From Streptomyces sp. NRRL S-1022 (GTDB lineage: Bacteria; Actinomycetota; Actinomycetes; Streptomycetales; Streptomycetaceae): 64,000 nt of DNA. The notes beneath the pieces were generated by a model. That model had not been told where the DNA came from, did not search any database, and was given only the letters and a program-made list of their open reading frames with translations. Below are positions 17,195-26,085 of this stretch, piece after piece. The position numbers and the translations under genes are program-made. Position 1 is the first letter of the stretch, and each line of letters opens with the position of its first letter. The stretch lies in the NCBI RefSeq assembly GCF_000720135.1, contig NZ_JOIU01000011.1, positions 186,001 to 250,000 of the forward strand, given 5' to 3'.

Positions 17195-18308
17195 GGGGAG
17201 ACAGCGTCCGCTACCGCAGGAGGCGCGCAACGTCGCGGAGTTCGTGGCCTGCATGCGGCAGCTCAAGGAACGGTCCGGGCTGACCTACCGCCAGTTGGAG
17301 GCCAACGCGCAGCGGCGCGGGGACGTGCTCGCTCGGAGCACGGTCGCCGACGCGCTGCGCCGGGACTCGCTGCCGCGTGCGGAGGTCGTCGCCGCGTTCG
17401 TCCGAGCCTGCGGGAGAGACGAGGACCCCACCGCCTGGCTGGAGGCCAGAGACCGGCTGGCCACCGACGAGCCCTCGTACGCGGACGACGGGGTGCCGCC
17501 CCAGGACAGCGGATTGCCGCCCGGAGGAGAAGGGCCGACGCTCGGGCACGACCGGTCGAAGCTCGCAGAGGGAGGGCCGGCCCACTCGGACGACGATCCG
17601 CCGTTCGACGCGACGCGCGAACAGTCCACGACGCAGAAGGCGTTGACACGCATCAGAAGCCGGCCCGTCCTCGCGTTCTGCGTCGGCACCGTGCTCCTGC
17701 TCGCCGCTGCGGGAGCCTGGGCGCTGCTGCCGGGAGGAACGGGCGACCGGGACCCGGCGGCGCACGAGGCCGGTGCGACACCAGGCCTCGCCTCCTCCTC
17801 GGCCCCCGTCTCGACCACCGGCTCCGACGGCCCGGCAGCGGGGCCCACCCGGATCCGGCCGGCTCTGGCCGCCGGGCTGTGCATCACCGAGGGCCACGAC
17901 CGCAAGGGGCGTTACCGCAGCCAGGTCGCCGTCCAGCACCCGTGTGCCGACGCCACACCACCTGACGTCTCCCTTGTCCCTGTCGGCAAGACAGGCTCGT
18001 ACTACATCCAGTGGCGCCATCCGGTGTACGGCGACGGGTGCCTCACGGCCCTGGGCAGCGGTCATGTCGTCGAGGGACTGCTCGAACCCTGGCCTTGGGA
18101 GAGCTGTTCGGCGGACCGCACCAGCCAACACTTCTTCTTCGACCCCGTCGACAGCTCCGGCGACAACGCCTTCCGGATCCACGTCGTGCAGAACGGAATG
18201 TGCCTCGGCATCAACGGCGCCGACGACCGGGCGGTGGGCGCCGAGATCGCTCAGCAGCGCTGCACGGGAGCCCGGGACCAGGAGTTCCTGGTGGATGCCG
18301 CCGGCTGA
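17193..18308 (+). CDS. Membrane-anchored XRE regulator with extracellular ricin-like domain
   Basis: The 371-residue protein has a helix-turn-helix domain at about 12-75 (SGLTYRQLEANAQRRG, STVADALRRDSLPRAEVVAAFVRACG) and an acidic linker. A single transmembrane segment follows at about 158-178 (PVLAFCVGTVLLLAAAGAWALL). The exported part at about 218-368 has cysteine pairs and the Q-x-W-like blocks of a ricin-type beta-trefoil (GMCLGING, AEIAQQRC). The design suggests a one-protein sensor: the outer lectin-like part reads a ligand and the inner part binds DNA. It is divergent from the peptide operon, with shared repeat sites between, so it probably controls that operon and itself. The ligand is unknown; the peptide or cell-wall sugar are candidates. 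Confidence 0.8.
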   Translation: MGRQRPLPQEARNVAEFVACMRQLKERSGLTYRQLEANAQRRGDVLARSTVADALRRDSLPRAEVVAAFVRACGRDEDPTAWLEARDRLATDEPSYADDGVPPQDSGLPPGGEGPTLGHDRSKLAEGGPAHSDDDPPFDATREQSTTQKALTRIRSRPVLAFCVGTVLLLAAAGAWALLPGGTGDRDPAAHEAGATPGLASSSAPVSTTGSDGPAAGPTRIRPALAAGLCITEGHDRKGRYRSQVAVQHPCADATPPDVSLVPVGKTGSYYIQWRHPVYGDGCLTALGSGHVVEGLLEPWPWESCSADRTSQHFFFDPVDSSGDNAFRIHVVQNGMCLGINGADDRAVGAEIAQQRCTGARDQEFLVDAAG

Positions 18309-18792
18309 CATGCCGCCGGCTGGCATGCAGTCGCCCGACAGACCAGACCCCTTACGCACGGGGACGGTGCGCGGTGCGCCGGGAGGGAGAGGTTTCCCCG
18401 CGAGCCCGATGCGGGCCGCCGCGGGCGGGTGCGTCGTGTGCCCTCGCCGTGACCGTGGCGTTCCAGCCACTCCAGTACAGCCGCCGCACGGCGCGGAAAG
18501 ATCCCCCGCGCGCGGGGAGTGCCCCCCCCGGCCTGGGGAGAGGGAACGTCGTCGACGGCGGGACCGCACGCCTGCCCGGACGGGATCGTCTTCGCGGTGC
18601 TCGTTTCCGTAGGCGAGGCCGACGCGAGCGACATCGGCGAGAGCCCACGGCCTGTAGGTGTGGCCCGGGCTCTTCCCCCAGGTGCCGTTGTGCCAGCGAG
18701 CCTACGGCCGGTTGCCGGCAGCACGTGTGCGCCGGTTCCGGCAACGCCCGCCCGGCACGGGGAAGTCGATGGGGACCGCCGCGCCGGGTGCC
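18309..18792. other. Stretch without a recognisable gene
   Basis: Frames on both strands give shadow-like translations. A minus-strand piece reads SPGHTYRPWALADVARVGLAYGNEHREDD, which looks protein-like, but I cannot place it in a family and it is not part of an intact gene. The single CCCCGCGCGCGGGG hairpin near 18505 is not repeated, so it is not a CRISPR array. Confidence 0.4.
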
Positions 18793-19413
18793 TCACAGAC
18801 CGAAGGCGCCGCCCTCGACGAGGATGACCAGGCCGATGGCGATCAGGACGAGGGGCAGCAGAATGTGGCCCCATCGAGCGAGGGCTTCGGCGATGACGGA
18901 GCGGGTGGCGAAGAACCGGCCGGCGAAGCACCACACCGCCACCAGCGCGAGGAACACCACGGCGTACGCGCTCATCCCGCCGATGCCGGCGGTGGCGAAC
19001 ACCGGCACGTAGACGCCGATGTTGTCGCCGCCGTTGGCGAACGTGACCGCGGCGACCTCCAGCGGGCTGGGGCCGCCGTCCTTGGCCTGCTCCCCCTCTT
19101 CGTCCGTGCCACCGTCGTCCGTGCCTCCGTCACGGCGGTGGCTCCACGCCTGCCAAGCGGCCTTCAGACCAAGGGCGAGAGGCAGCAGGCCGAGGTAGGG
19201 GATGACCGACTCAGGCAGGAAGGTCGCTCCGAAGGCGGCGGCCACCGCCACGGCGAGGATCGCGGCGAAGCCCAGATACTGCCCGAGCACGATGCGGCGG
19301 GTGGAGGCTCGGTAACCGGCACCCTGGGCGAAGAACAGCGCCAGGACCACGATGTCGTCGATGTTGGTGACGGCGAACAGCCCGGCGGCCTGCCCGATGA
19401 TTCCCAGGTCCAC
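18793..19413 (-). CDS. CadD-family cadmium resistance-type transporter
   Basis: The 206-residue membrane protein begins VDLGIIGQAAGLFAVTNIDDIVVLALFFAQ. The N-I-D-D motif in the first helix is characteristic of CadD/cadmium-resistance transporters of the LysE superfamily. A second, symmetric half has AVTFANGGDNIGVYVPVFA. Between the halves is an acidic, glycine-rich cytoplasmic loop. Such proteins export cadmium or other cations; the substrate here is inferred. GTG codons at 19416 and 19413 both follow a strong GGAGGGGG, and either may be used. The gene is transcribed alone, leftwards. Confidence 0.85.
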   Translation of the reverse strand: MDLGIIGQAAGLFAVTNIDDIVVLALFFAQGAGYRASTRRIVLGQYLGFAAILAVAVAAAFGATFLPESVIPYLGLLPLALGLKAAWQAWSHRRDGGTDDGGTDEEGEQAKDGGPSPLEVAAVTFANGGDNIGVYVPVFATAGIGGMSAYAVVFLALVAVWCFAGRFFATRSVIAEALARWGHILLPLVLIAIGLVILVEGGAFGL

Positions 19414-19543
19414 CACTGGTCCCCCTCCTCGATGCGACTGCGGTGACGCTACCGGGCACCGCCGCGGCGGGTGGCGCGGGGCCCTGCTGCGGAACGACCC
19501 GCCCTGGGTGCGGCTGCGCCGTACCGGTGGCACAGGGCCTGGG

Positions 19544-20113
19544 TCAGGAGAGGTCCGTCAGGGCGTGGACCAGCCGCTCCACCCGATCCTGCGGGCGCGG
19601 CGCACCCGGGCGCCCTGTCATCAGCAGATGATGCAGTGTGCCCACCAGCGCGAGCGCGACCGATCCGACATCCAACCCGTCAGCGACACGCTTCAGCCGC
19701 TGTTCGGCACCCAGGTAGGTCTCGATGGAAGCCTGAATCGCGTCGAAGCCGGGCGCGCCCGCGGCCCATGCCTCCCGTACGCGCAGGGCCGCCGCCGGCC
19801 GGGTCACTGCCAGTCCGACGACTCCGGGATCCAGGCTCAGCATCGCCGTGGCCAGGTCCACCAGGTTGCCGGTGACGGAGCCGCTGCCCGCCTTTTCGGG
19901 AAGGGCGGTGGCCAGCGCGGCGGTACGGGTGAAGCGGTCCAACACCAGCTCGGCAACGAACTCGTCCAGTCCCTCGAAGTGCGTGTGCAGCACCCCCTTG
20001 GCGCACCCGGCTTCGGCCGTGACTGCCCGACTGGTCAGAGCAGCGGCCCCGTCCCGGGCCACGACCCGTTCGGCCGCCTCGAAAAGGCGCTCCCGTAGAT
20101 CGGGGATGGCCAC
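19544..20113 (-). CDS. TetR-family repressor divergent from a methyltransferase
   Basis: The 189-residue protein has a TetR helix-turn-helix in its first 60 residues (RERLFEAAERVVARDGAAALTSRAVTAEAGCAKGVLHTHFEGLDEFVAEL) and an all-helical ligand domain. The start is uncertain. GTG at 20113 gives the normal family N-terminus, but TTG at 20128 has a better spaced GGGAGG. Two dyads at 20161-20196, between this gene and the divergent methyltransferase, are probable binding sites for it. It likely represses both, released by a small molecule that the methyltransferase may modify. Confidence 0.85.
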   Translation of the reverse strand: MAIPDLRERLFEAAERVVARDGAAALTSRAVTAEAGCAKGVLHTHFEGLDEFVAELVLDRFTRTAALATALPEKAGSGSVTGNLVDLATAMLSLDPGVVGLAVTRPAAALRVREAWAAGAPGFDAIQASIETYLGAEQRLKRVADGLDVGSVALALVGTLHHLLMTGRPGAPRPQDRVERLVHALTDLS

Positions 20114-20160
20114 TCCGCGTGGTGACAACAAGTCCTCCCAGGGACAAGGGCATTGCAGGT

Positions 20161-20196
20161 ATGGGCAAGTGCCCATACTGTTTGGGCACGCGCCCA
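20161..20196. promoter_or_regulatory. Two TGGGC-type operators between TetR and methyltransferase
   Basis: ATGGGCAAGTGCCCAT (20161-20176) is a perfect dyad with a two-base centre. TGGGCACGCGCCCA (20183-20196) is a second, near-perfect copy with centres 21 bases apart, which is two helical turns. They lie between divergent start codons and fit binding of two TetR dimers on one face of the DNA. Confidence 0.65.
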
Positions 20197-20248
20197 TTTT
20201 AGGAGCGGTTCATCGCTTGGCAACGCCCGTCCACGGGAGGTTTCCTTC

Positions 20249-21097
20249 ATGCACCCCATCGCCAGTACCGCCCAGGCGCAGGCCTGGAACGGCTACGAGG
20301 GCACCCACTGGGCAGTCCACCACGACCGCTGGAACGCCGTGAACGCAGGCTTCGACCAGCCCCTGTTCCACGCCTCAGCCATCGCGCCCGGTGACCGCGT
20401 CCTCGACATCGGCTGCGGTGCCGGAGCCACGACCCGGCTCGCCGCTCGCGCCGCCGCCCCGCACGGCAGCGCCCTGGGCCTGGACCTCTCCGGCCCCATG
20501 CTCCAGCGCGCCCGGGCCAGCGCCGACAGTGCAGGCCTCGACAACATCCGCTTCGAACAGGGCGACGCCCAGGTCCACCCACTCCCCCGCGGCAGCTTCG
20601 ACCTCGCCATCAGCCGCTTCGGCATCATGTTCTTCACCGACCCCGCCGCCGCCTTCGCCAACATCGCAGCCGCCCTGCGCCCAGGCGGCCGCGCCGCACT
20701 GCTGTGCGCCGCCGAACCCGACGGCAACCAGTGGCTGACCACCCTGGCCGCCCTCGCCGACCTGCTGCCACTGGGCGACTTCGGCAAGCCCGGCCCCGGC
20801 ATGTTCTCACTGGCCGCGCCCGGCGCGGCGGAAGCACTGCTGGAGGAGGCGGGATGGCGAAACGTGCGGGCCGAACACGTCACGGCCCTCGGCACCTGGG
20901 GGCACGACGCGGCAGAGGCCGCCGATTTCCTCCTGAACACCGGGCCCGGCCGCCACCTCCTCAGGCACACCGCGCCCAGCACCGCCGCCCGTGCCCTGGA
21001 CCGACTGACCGACGCTCTTCGCCCCTACGAAGGCGACGCCGGCCTGCAACTGCGCAGCACCGGCTGGCTGCTCACCGCCACCACACCCGACGCCTGA
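20249..21097 (+). CDS. Class I SAM-dependent methyltransferase
   Basis: The 282-residue protein has the Rossmann methyltransferase motifs in order: WNGYEGTHWAVHHDRWN, motif I RVLDIGCGAGATTRLAA, acidic motif II LGLDLSGPMLQRAR, NIRFEQGDAQVHPL, and FDLAISRFGIMFFTDPAAAFANIAAALRPGGRAAL. It resembles UbiE/Methyltransf_25 enzymes that methylate small molecules. ATG at 20249 is preferred to the longer frame starting in the operator. The acceptor is unknown. The divergent TetR gene and its paired operators suggest induction by a toxic substrate. Confidence 0.9.
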   Translation: MHPIASTAQAQAWNGYEGTHWAVHHDRWNAVNAGFDQPLFHASAIAPGDRVLDIGCGAGATTRLAARAAAPHGSALGLDLSGPMLQRARASADSAGLDNIRFEQGDAQVHPLPRGSFDLAISRFGIMFFTDPAAAFANIAAALRPGGRAALLCAAEPDGNQWLTTLAALADLLPLGDFGKPGPGMFSLAAPGAAEALLEEAGWRNVRAEHVTALGTWGHDAAEAADFLLNTGPGRHLLRHTAPSTAARALDRLTDALRPYEGDAGLQLRSTGWLLTATTPDA

Positions 21098-21394
21098 CCT
21101 CGAAGGCGTCTCCCGCTGCCGACCGACGCCGGTCAGCCGTGCGCAGGCGCAGGCCTCGCTCAAGCGCCTGCCGTGCTCACGGCGCTCGCAAGTCTCCCGT
21201 CGAGTGGATCAGCGGCCGGATCGATGCCGACCATGACGGCTGCGACACCCAGCCGAGGTCATCTCCTCCATGACGCGGGCGAGGTCGCCGCGCAGGGCAG
21301 TGGTGGCGGGCATGTTCAGTGCCTCCAACTGGTCGCTGGCCGAGTGGTGTGCCGCCTGAAAGGCGATCACCTCTGGAAGGAAGGCGTGCAGGGA

Positions 21395-21584
21395 CCGGCC
21401 GGGCGTCGTCCCGGTCGAGGCAGCTCAGCGCGACGGCACCGTGCGCACCGACATCGATCCCGCTGTCACGACCAGCCTGATCGGCCGAACCGCCCTCGCG
21501 GTCGCCCGTGCCCAGCCCTCCTCCCCGGAACTCGTCGACGCCTACCTCTGCGTCCTGCTGCGAGGTCTTCGCCCGTCCCCCTGA
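21395..21584 (+). pseudogene. C-terminal fragment of a TetR-family regulator, within a gene-poor stretch
   Basis: The frame reads VRTDIDPAVTTSLIGRTALAVARAQPSSPELVDAYLCVLLRGLRPSP and stops. It matches the last two helices of a TetR ligand-binding domain. The DNA-binding part is absent: upstream, from 21098, the frames are shadow-like. The stop codon lies in the first copy of the tandem duplication at 21576-21625. No gene can be supported in 21626-21800. Confidence 0.6.
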
Positions 21585-21625
21585 CGAGGCGCTGGTGCGA
21601 TCCCCCTGACGAGGCGCTGGTGCGA
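21576..21625. repeat. Exact 25-bp tandem duplication
   Basis: The 25 bases beginning TCCCCCTGACGAGG occur twice without any change, at 21576-21600 and 21601-21625. They start at the end of a dead TetR fragment. The lack of divergence suggests a recent slippage or repair event. Confidence 0.9.
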
Positions 21626-21800
21626 TCCCTCGGCCGAGGCCAGCAGTTCCCTCTTGGGCTCCACCGCACGGATCAGCGGTGGCTCCATGCAGTAAGAAGT
21701 CGATCTGGCCCCGCTCGGAGTTCAGGGAGTCGTGAACCGAGCGTTCTGCTGTCGGCCAACACTGTCGCGGCTCCGATGGCGTGGGCGACAGGATCGTCGC

Positions 21801-22496
21801 ATGCAGCCGATCTTCGTCCTCGTGCACAGTCCGTCCGTAGGCCCCTCGACCTGGCGCCCCGTGGCCGAACACCTGACGGCGGCGGGATACCAGGTAAAGG
21901 TGCCGTCCCTGCTGCACATCGGCGCCGGTGCTCCGCCGTTCTGGCCCCGCATCGTCAGTGCCGTCCGCGACGACCTCCGGCACGTGCCGGCTGGCAGCCC
22001 CGTCACATTGGTGGCACACAGCAATGCAGGCTTGTTTCTCCCGGTGATCCGTTCGGGCCTCGACCATCCGGTGACCAGCTCGATCTTCGTCGATGCCGCG
22101 CTGCCGGCCCTGACCGGACCGACCCCAGTCGCCTCACCCGAGATGCTGGAGTTCCTCAGTCCGATGGGCGCAATGGGCAGGCTTCCACGTTGGACCGACT
22201 GGTGGGACGAGGCAGACGTCGCCCCCATGTTCACCGATCCGACGATGCGACACACCGTCATCGAGGAACAGCCCACCCTGCCGCTGTCCTACTACGAGCA
22301 GCACATCCCGGTCCCCGACGGCTGGGACGACCATCCCTGCTCCTACTTGCTGTTCGGCCCTCCGTATGACGACCTTGCCGCCGAGGCACGCGAACGCGGC
22401 TGGCGTGTGGCACACCTGCCCGGCGCGCACCTCCACCAGATCATTGATCCTGTCGGCACAGCCCGGCACCTCGTCGAACTCGCCACCACGACGTGA
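21801..22496 (+). CDS. Alpha/beta hydrolase
   Basis: The 231-residue protein starts MQPIFVLVHSPSVGPSTWRPVAEHLTAAGY. The nucleophile region is VTLVAHSNAGLFLPVI (A-H-S-N-A in place of the common G-x-S-x-G). Later come CSYLLFGPPYDDLAAEA in the acid position and the histidine in LPGAHLHQIIDP. It belongs to the broad alpha/beta hydrolase fold (esterase-like); the substrate is unknown. ATG at 21801 has AGGA upstream and fits the family start better than the frame beginning at 21732. It appears to be a single-gene unit. Confidence 0.82.
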   Translation: MQPIFVLVHSPSVGPSTWRPVAEHLTAAGYQVKVPSLLHIGAGAPPFWPRIVSAVRDDLRHVPAGSPVTLVAHSNAGLFLPVIRSGLDHPVTSSIFVDAALPALTGPTPVASPEMLEFLSPMGAMGRLPRWTDWWDEADVAPMFTDPTMRHTVIEEQPTLPLSYYEQHIPVPDGWDDHPCSYLLFGPPYDDLAAEARERGWRVAHLPGAHLHQIIDPVGTARHLVELATTT

Positions 22497-22613
22497 TCCG
22501 ATTCCGACGCACGCCCCTTCCCGGTCGGTGGAGCCGAAACAACTCCGTGCACTGGAGCCAAGACAAGTGCGTACAGACACCCGCCCGCTGGCCGGGATTG
22601 GCGCCTCCGCACG

Positions 22614-24662
22614 TCAGGGGAGCGCGAGCACCGCGGCGATGGTGGAGCGGAGTTCCTGGTCGTCGAGGACGGCCCGGTAGTCCCGGTGATTGGAGAGCCT
22701 CAGGTCGCGGGCCCCGACGAGGCGCAGTGCCCGCCGGGCGGCCGGTGTGACCGTGCCGATGCGCAGGAAGGCGCGGAGTGCCTCGGCCAGTTCGCCGTAG
22801 CGGTCGTCGTCCCTGGTGAAGCGCACGACGACCTGCTCAAGCACCGACAAGGTGGCCCGCGGGTCGCCGGTGATCGCCCACAGGGCGACCGCTGCCGTCG
22901 CCCTCCCGTACTCGGCGTTCTCCATGACCTCACGCACTCGTCCGGCGTGCGCCGCGGCGGCCGGGCCGAAGTCGGACAGGAGGAGGACCGGTCCGTACGG
23001 CGACGCCTGCTCGTCGTGCACCGCCTCGCCCAGGCGCCGCAGCGCGGTACCGTCGTCACCCCCCGCGATGCGCCACGCGGCCCAGGCGATCTTGTCGTGG
23101 TTGCCCGGGTGGTCGAGGACGACCGCGTCGCGCACGGCGGACGCCGTCGAGGCGGCACCGGGACCCATCGCCAGCAGCACGTCGACCACGCGCAACGAGT
23201 ACCGCGTGTCCCTCAGGAGCGGCAGGACGACCGGGAGCACGGGCAGCGCGTCCGGCCCCCACTCCTCGGCGACGTGCAGCAAGGTGCCCATGATCTCGCC
23301 GTGGTCGCCGTGCCGCTCGTGGTCCTGGTGCACCTCCTCCAGCAGCGCGGGCAGCAGGACGTCCGCGTGCTCGCGCAGCGGCGCGAGGACTTCGTGCATC
23401 TCCGGCCGGCGCGGATCGCCCGCCACCCAGCTGCGCCCGTACTGCTCCCGGTAGGGCGCCCAGAGCGACTCGACCAGGCCGGGGAGGCCGCGGGGGTCGC
23501 CCAGCCGGACCAGGGCCCAGCGTGCGAAGTCGCCGACGGTCCCCTCGATCCAGGAGATTTCGTCGGTCCCGGGATCGTCGAGCAGTGCCGCCAGGCGGTC
23601 GGCGTACGGGCCGGAGTCAGGGGCGAGCATGGCGAGGAGGTGCACGGCCTTGAGCCGCACGCAGTCGTCGGCACAGTCCAGCAGCCGTGCCGCCAGGGGC
23701 AGCACCGTAGGCGCCGCGGAACGCCGCAGCACCAGGTGCCGCCACGCCTCGTCCAGGACGACCCGGCGCAGCCCGTCGTCCCCGGTGCGTTCCGCCGCCT
23801 CGGCCAGCCGGGTCACGAACGACAGAGCGGCCGGGGGGTCGTGGTCGAGGAGACCGGACACCCATGCGGCAACGTCGTCACGGGTGAAAGGCCTCTCGAC
23901 GTCCGGCAGCCACCAGATCCGCTCGAACCGGGGCCGTACGGCCGGATCCGCGAGGGCGTCCAGCAGCAGGTCGGCATGCCGGAGGGGGGCGTCGCGGTCG
24001 ATGGACGCCCGGGCGATCACGGCCGCCACCTTCATCACCGGCTCGTCGTCGCGCAGCACCCGGCTCAGCACCGCCTCCACCGCGCCGGCGAACCGGCGCC
24101 GGCCGCCGGAAAACCCGGTCTGTGGCGCGCCGGCGGCCGTCGCGGCGCAGGTGCCCAGCGCCAGCAGGAGGGGCAGGCGTACGGCCGGGTCCGTCTCGGA
24201 GTGCCACCGTTGCAGCAGCGCGTCGTCGTCCGCCAGGAGGAGAGCGGCCCGCCGGACGCTCGGCGCGGGGTCCGCGAGAAGCGCCGTGATCTTGTCGCCC
24301 TGACGCCGCCACTCCTCCCGCCACGCTTCGTGCGTGCCCTGTTCACCGGACTCGCGCGCCGCACCGTTGAGGGCGCCGAGCAGTTCGACGAGAGTGACCC
24401 GTGCGCCGTTGGCGGGGTCACAGGCGAGCGCCGTGAGGAACGGCAGGGCCGCGGCCGCGGCCGACGGCAGCCCGCCTCCCGGGGCCAACAGGCAGGAGTA
24501 CAGCGGGTGGCAGTCCTCCTCCGTCGCCGCCGGGCCTCGCCCGACCAGACGGCGCAGCACCCGCGGGACCTCCTCGACCGGATAGTGCTCGGGCATGCCC
24601 GTCCGCAACCGGCTCCAGTCCACCGCGTCCACCGCCCCGACCGAAGTCCCCGCCACTGCCAC
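22614..24662 (-). CDS. HEAT-repeat protein
   Basis: The roughly 682-residue protein is composed of repeated helical pairs of the HEAT type, for example VRRAALLLADDDALLQRW, VMKVAAVIARASIDRDAPL, VRLKAVHLLAMLAPDSGPYADRLAALLDD and YSLRVVDVLLAMGPGAASTASAVRDAV. Such alpha-solenoids bind other proteins; no catalytic motif, signal peptide or membrane helix is seen. The start is uncertain: GTG at 24662 is preferred, while an open frame reaches 24773. The gene is isolated. A scaffold or sensor role is possible, but there is no direct clue. Confidence 0.8.
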   Translation of the reverse strand: MAVAGTSVGAVDAVDWSRLRTGMPEHYPVEEVPRVLRRLVGRGPAATEEDCHPLYSCLLAPGGGLPSAAAAALPFLTALACDPANGARVTLVELLGALNGAARESGEQGTHEAWREEWRRQGDKITALLADPAPSVRRAALLLADDDALLQRWHSETDPAVRLPLLLALGTCAATAAGAPQTGFSGGRRRFAGAVEAVLSRVLRDDEPVMKVAAVIARASIDRDAPLRHADLLLDALADPAVRPRFERIWWLPDVERPFTRDDVAAWVSGLLDHDPPAALSFVTRLAEAAERTGDDGLRRVVLDEAWRHLVLRRSAAPTVLPLAARLLDCADDCVRLKAVHLLAMLAPDSGPYADRLAALLDDPGTDEISWIEGTVGDFARWALVRLGDPRGLPGLVESLWAPYREQYGRSWVAGDPRRPEMHEVLAPLREHADVLLPALLEEVHQDHERHGDHGEIMGTLLHVAEEWGPDALPVLPVVLPLLRDTRYSLRVVDVLLAMGPGAASTASAVRDAVVLDHPGNHDKIAWAAWRIAGGDDGTALRRLGEAVHDEQASPYGPVLLLSDFGPAAAAHAGRVREVMENAEYGRATAAVALWAITGDPRATLSVLEQVVVRFTRDDDRYGELAEALRAFLRIGTVTPAARRALRLVGARDLRLSNHRDYRAVLDDQELRSTIAAVLALP

Positions 24663-25338
24663 CCCGTAAGTCCGCCGCACGTCAACCGGCTGACATCCTG
24701 GCACCCACCCGACAGGGTGATCACCCCGGAATACTGGAAGATCCCCCACGGTCCACGTCCCTCCGCCGCGCATCCAGCCAGGACGCCGCTGCCGGAGGAC
24801 TTCGAGACCCTGAACGGGCCTTCTTCTCGCTCGGGTTGCGGGACACCTACGCCTTGGACAAGATCACTCCCTGACTGGGCGCTCTGACGAGTGAGGCCGC
24901 ATCTGTCATCGCCGCCGTTCTGCGCGACCCCCCGGACTCCGCCCGGCACTTCAGCCACTTCGCCGACGACCGCGCCGCCGACCCCCGCGTACGCCAAGCG
25001 CGATGCACGGCACCGCCGACTGAAGCGGTCGATGACGCGTATCGGCCTGCGCAGCATCTACTGCCCGTACGGGCGGGGCCCTGCCGAACACACCGATTAT
25101 GACCGCGCTGCGACAGGGCATCGACGATCTGGGTGTGCTGGTGAGGGGTGATAGCAGGGACCCCCTGATTCCTAAGCGTGGATGTGCACGGCGGATCGGG
25201 GTGAGCGGCCGCGGCACCGGATGGGGCGGCGCCGATGGCCGGAGCTGACGGGACGCTGCGTGTGACGGGCGTGAGGTACAGCGTGCCGACCGGCATGAAG
25301 GCGCCGGGCGGCCGAGCGAAGGGAGGGGCCGGCCGGCG
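24663..25338. other. Stretch without an intact gene
   Basis: Plus-strand pieces such as FSLGLRDTYALDKITP and LTSEAASVIAAVLRDPPDSARHFSHFADDRAADPR look protein-like, but lie in two frames and end quickly. They may be remnants of one decayed gene of unknown family. On the minus strand MPVGTLYLTPVTRSVPSAP is similarly isolated. No RNA gene or strong hairpin is visible. Confidence 0.35.
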
Positions 25339-26085
25339 TCAGCGCTCGGTGTCGGCCTGCGAGGCGGCCGCGTCCCGCTCCTGGCCGGCAGCCCAGCCGG
25401 CGAGGAGTTTCAGTGCGTCCGCGGCCGGGGTGCCGGAGTCGGCGCTGTAGACGGTGGCGGAGAGCCCCGGATCGCCGGGCACGCCCAGATTTTCGTGCAC
25501 CAACGCCATCTCGCCCACGGCCGGATGGTGGAGCCGCTGGGTGCCCTCGGCGAAGACGTGCACGTCGTGCGCACCCCACTGAGTGCGGAAGGCGTCGCTG
25601 CGGGTGGACAGCTCACCGATCATGTTCGACAGCTCACCGAAGGGATTCTTGGCGACCTCAACCCGCAGTGCCCCGACTCCGTTGCGGGCCACCCCTGCCC
25701 AGTCGGGGTAGAGCCGGGTGGCGCGGGGGTCGAGGAAGACGAACCGGCAGGTCTTGGCCGGCGTCTGCTCGAACACCTCGCAGGGCAGGGCGCGGGCCGG
25801 CGGATCGGCCGCCCGGATGTTCATGCGGTTGTTACGCACGTAGGCCGGCTGGTCGTGCAGGACGCTGTCGGAGACCCCGCTCAGATCGCCGCGCTCCAGG
25901 CGCGTGCAGTACTCCGCACTCACCCCGGCGAGCATCGCGACCCCACCCCGGCGCAGCCCCGGCACCCGACGGGGCCCGTACACCGGAAGCCCCGCCTGCT
26001 CCGGCGTGATCCTGGTCTCGGCGGGACTTGCGGAAGGTGGAGCCCTCAGTGGCGCGCGAGGAAATCGCTGATCAGCGTCAGCCAC
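25339..26085 (-). pseudogene. XRE/MmyB-type regulator with an internal deletion
   Basis: The sequence follows the helix-turn-helix regulators with a C-terminal MmyB-like ligand domain: RITPEQAGLPVYGPRRVPGLRRGGVAMLAGVSAEYCTRLERGDLSGVSDSVL, then directly PAYVRNNRMNIRAADPPARAL, FVFLDPRATRLYPDW, GELSTRSDAFRTQWGAHDV and LKLLAGWAAGQE. About 60 to 70 residues that normally join the two halves are missing, without a frameshift. The usual E-E-V-A-M also reads G-G-V-A-M. The N-terminal start is ill defined, because the only ATG (26085) lies inside the upstream hydrolase gene. It is probably non-functional, though an open frame of 248 codons remains. Confidence 0.7.

Noticed and set aside
18490..18530. 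CRISPR-repeat-like hairpin CCCCGCGCGCGGGG
   Set aside because: It occurs once, without regularly spaced copies or cas genes in the window.
22686..24887. A 733-codon plus-strand frame opposite the HEAT-repeat gene
   Set aside because: It has shadow composition rich in Arg, Gly, Val and Gln, and the opposite strand shows clear helical repeats.
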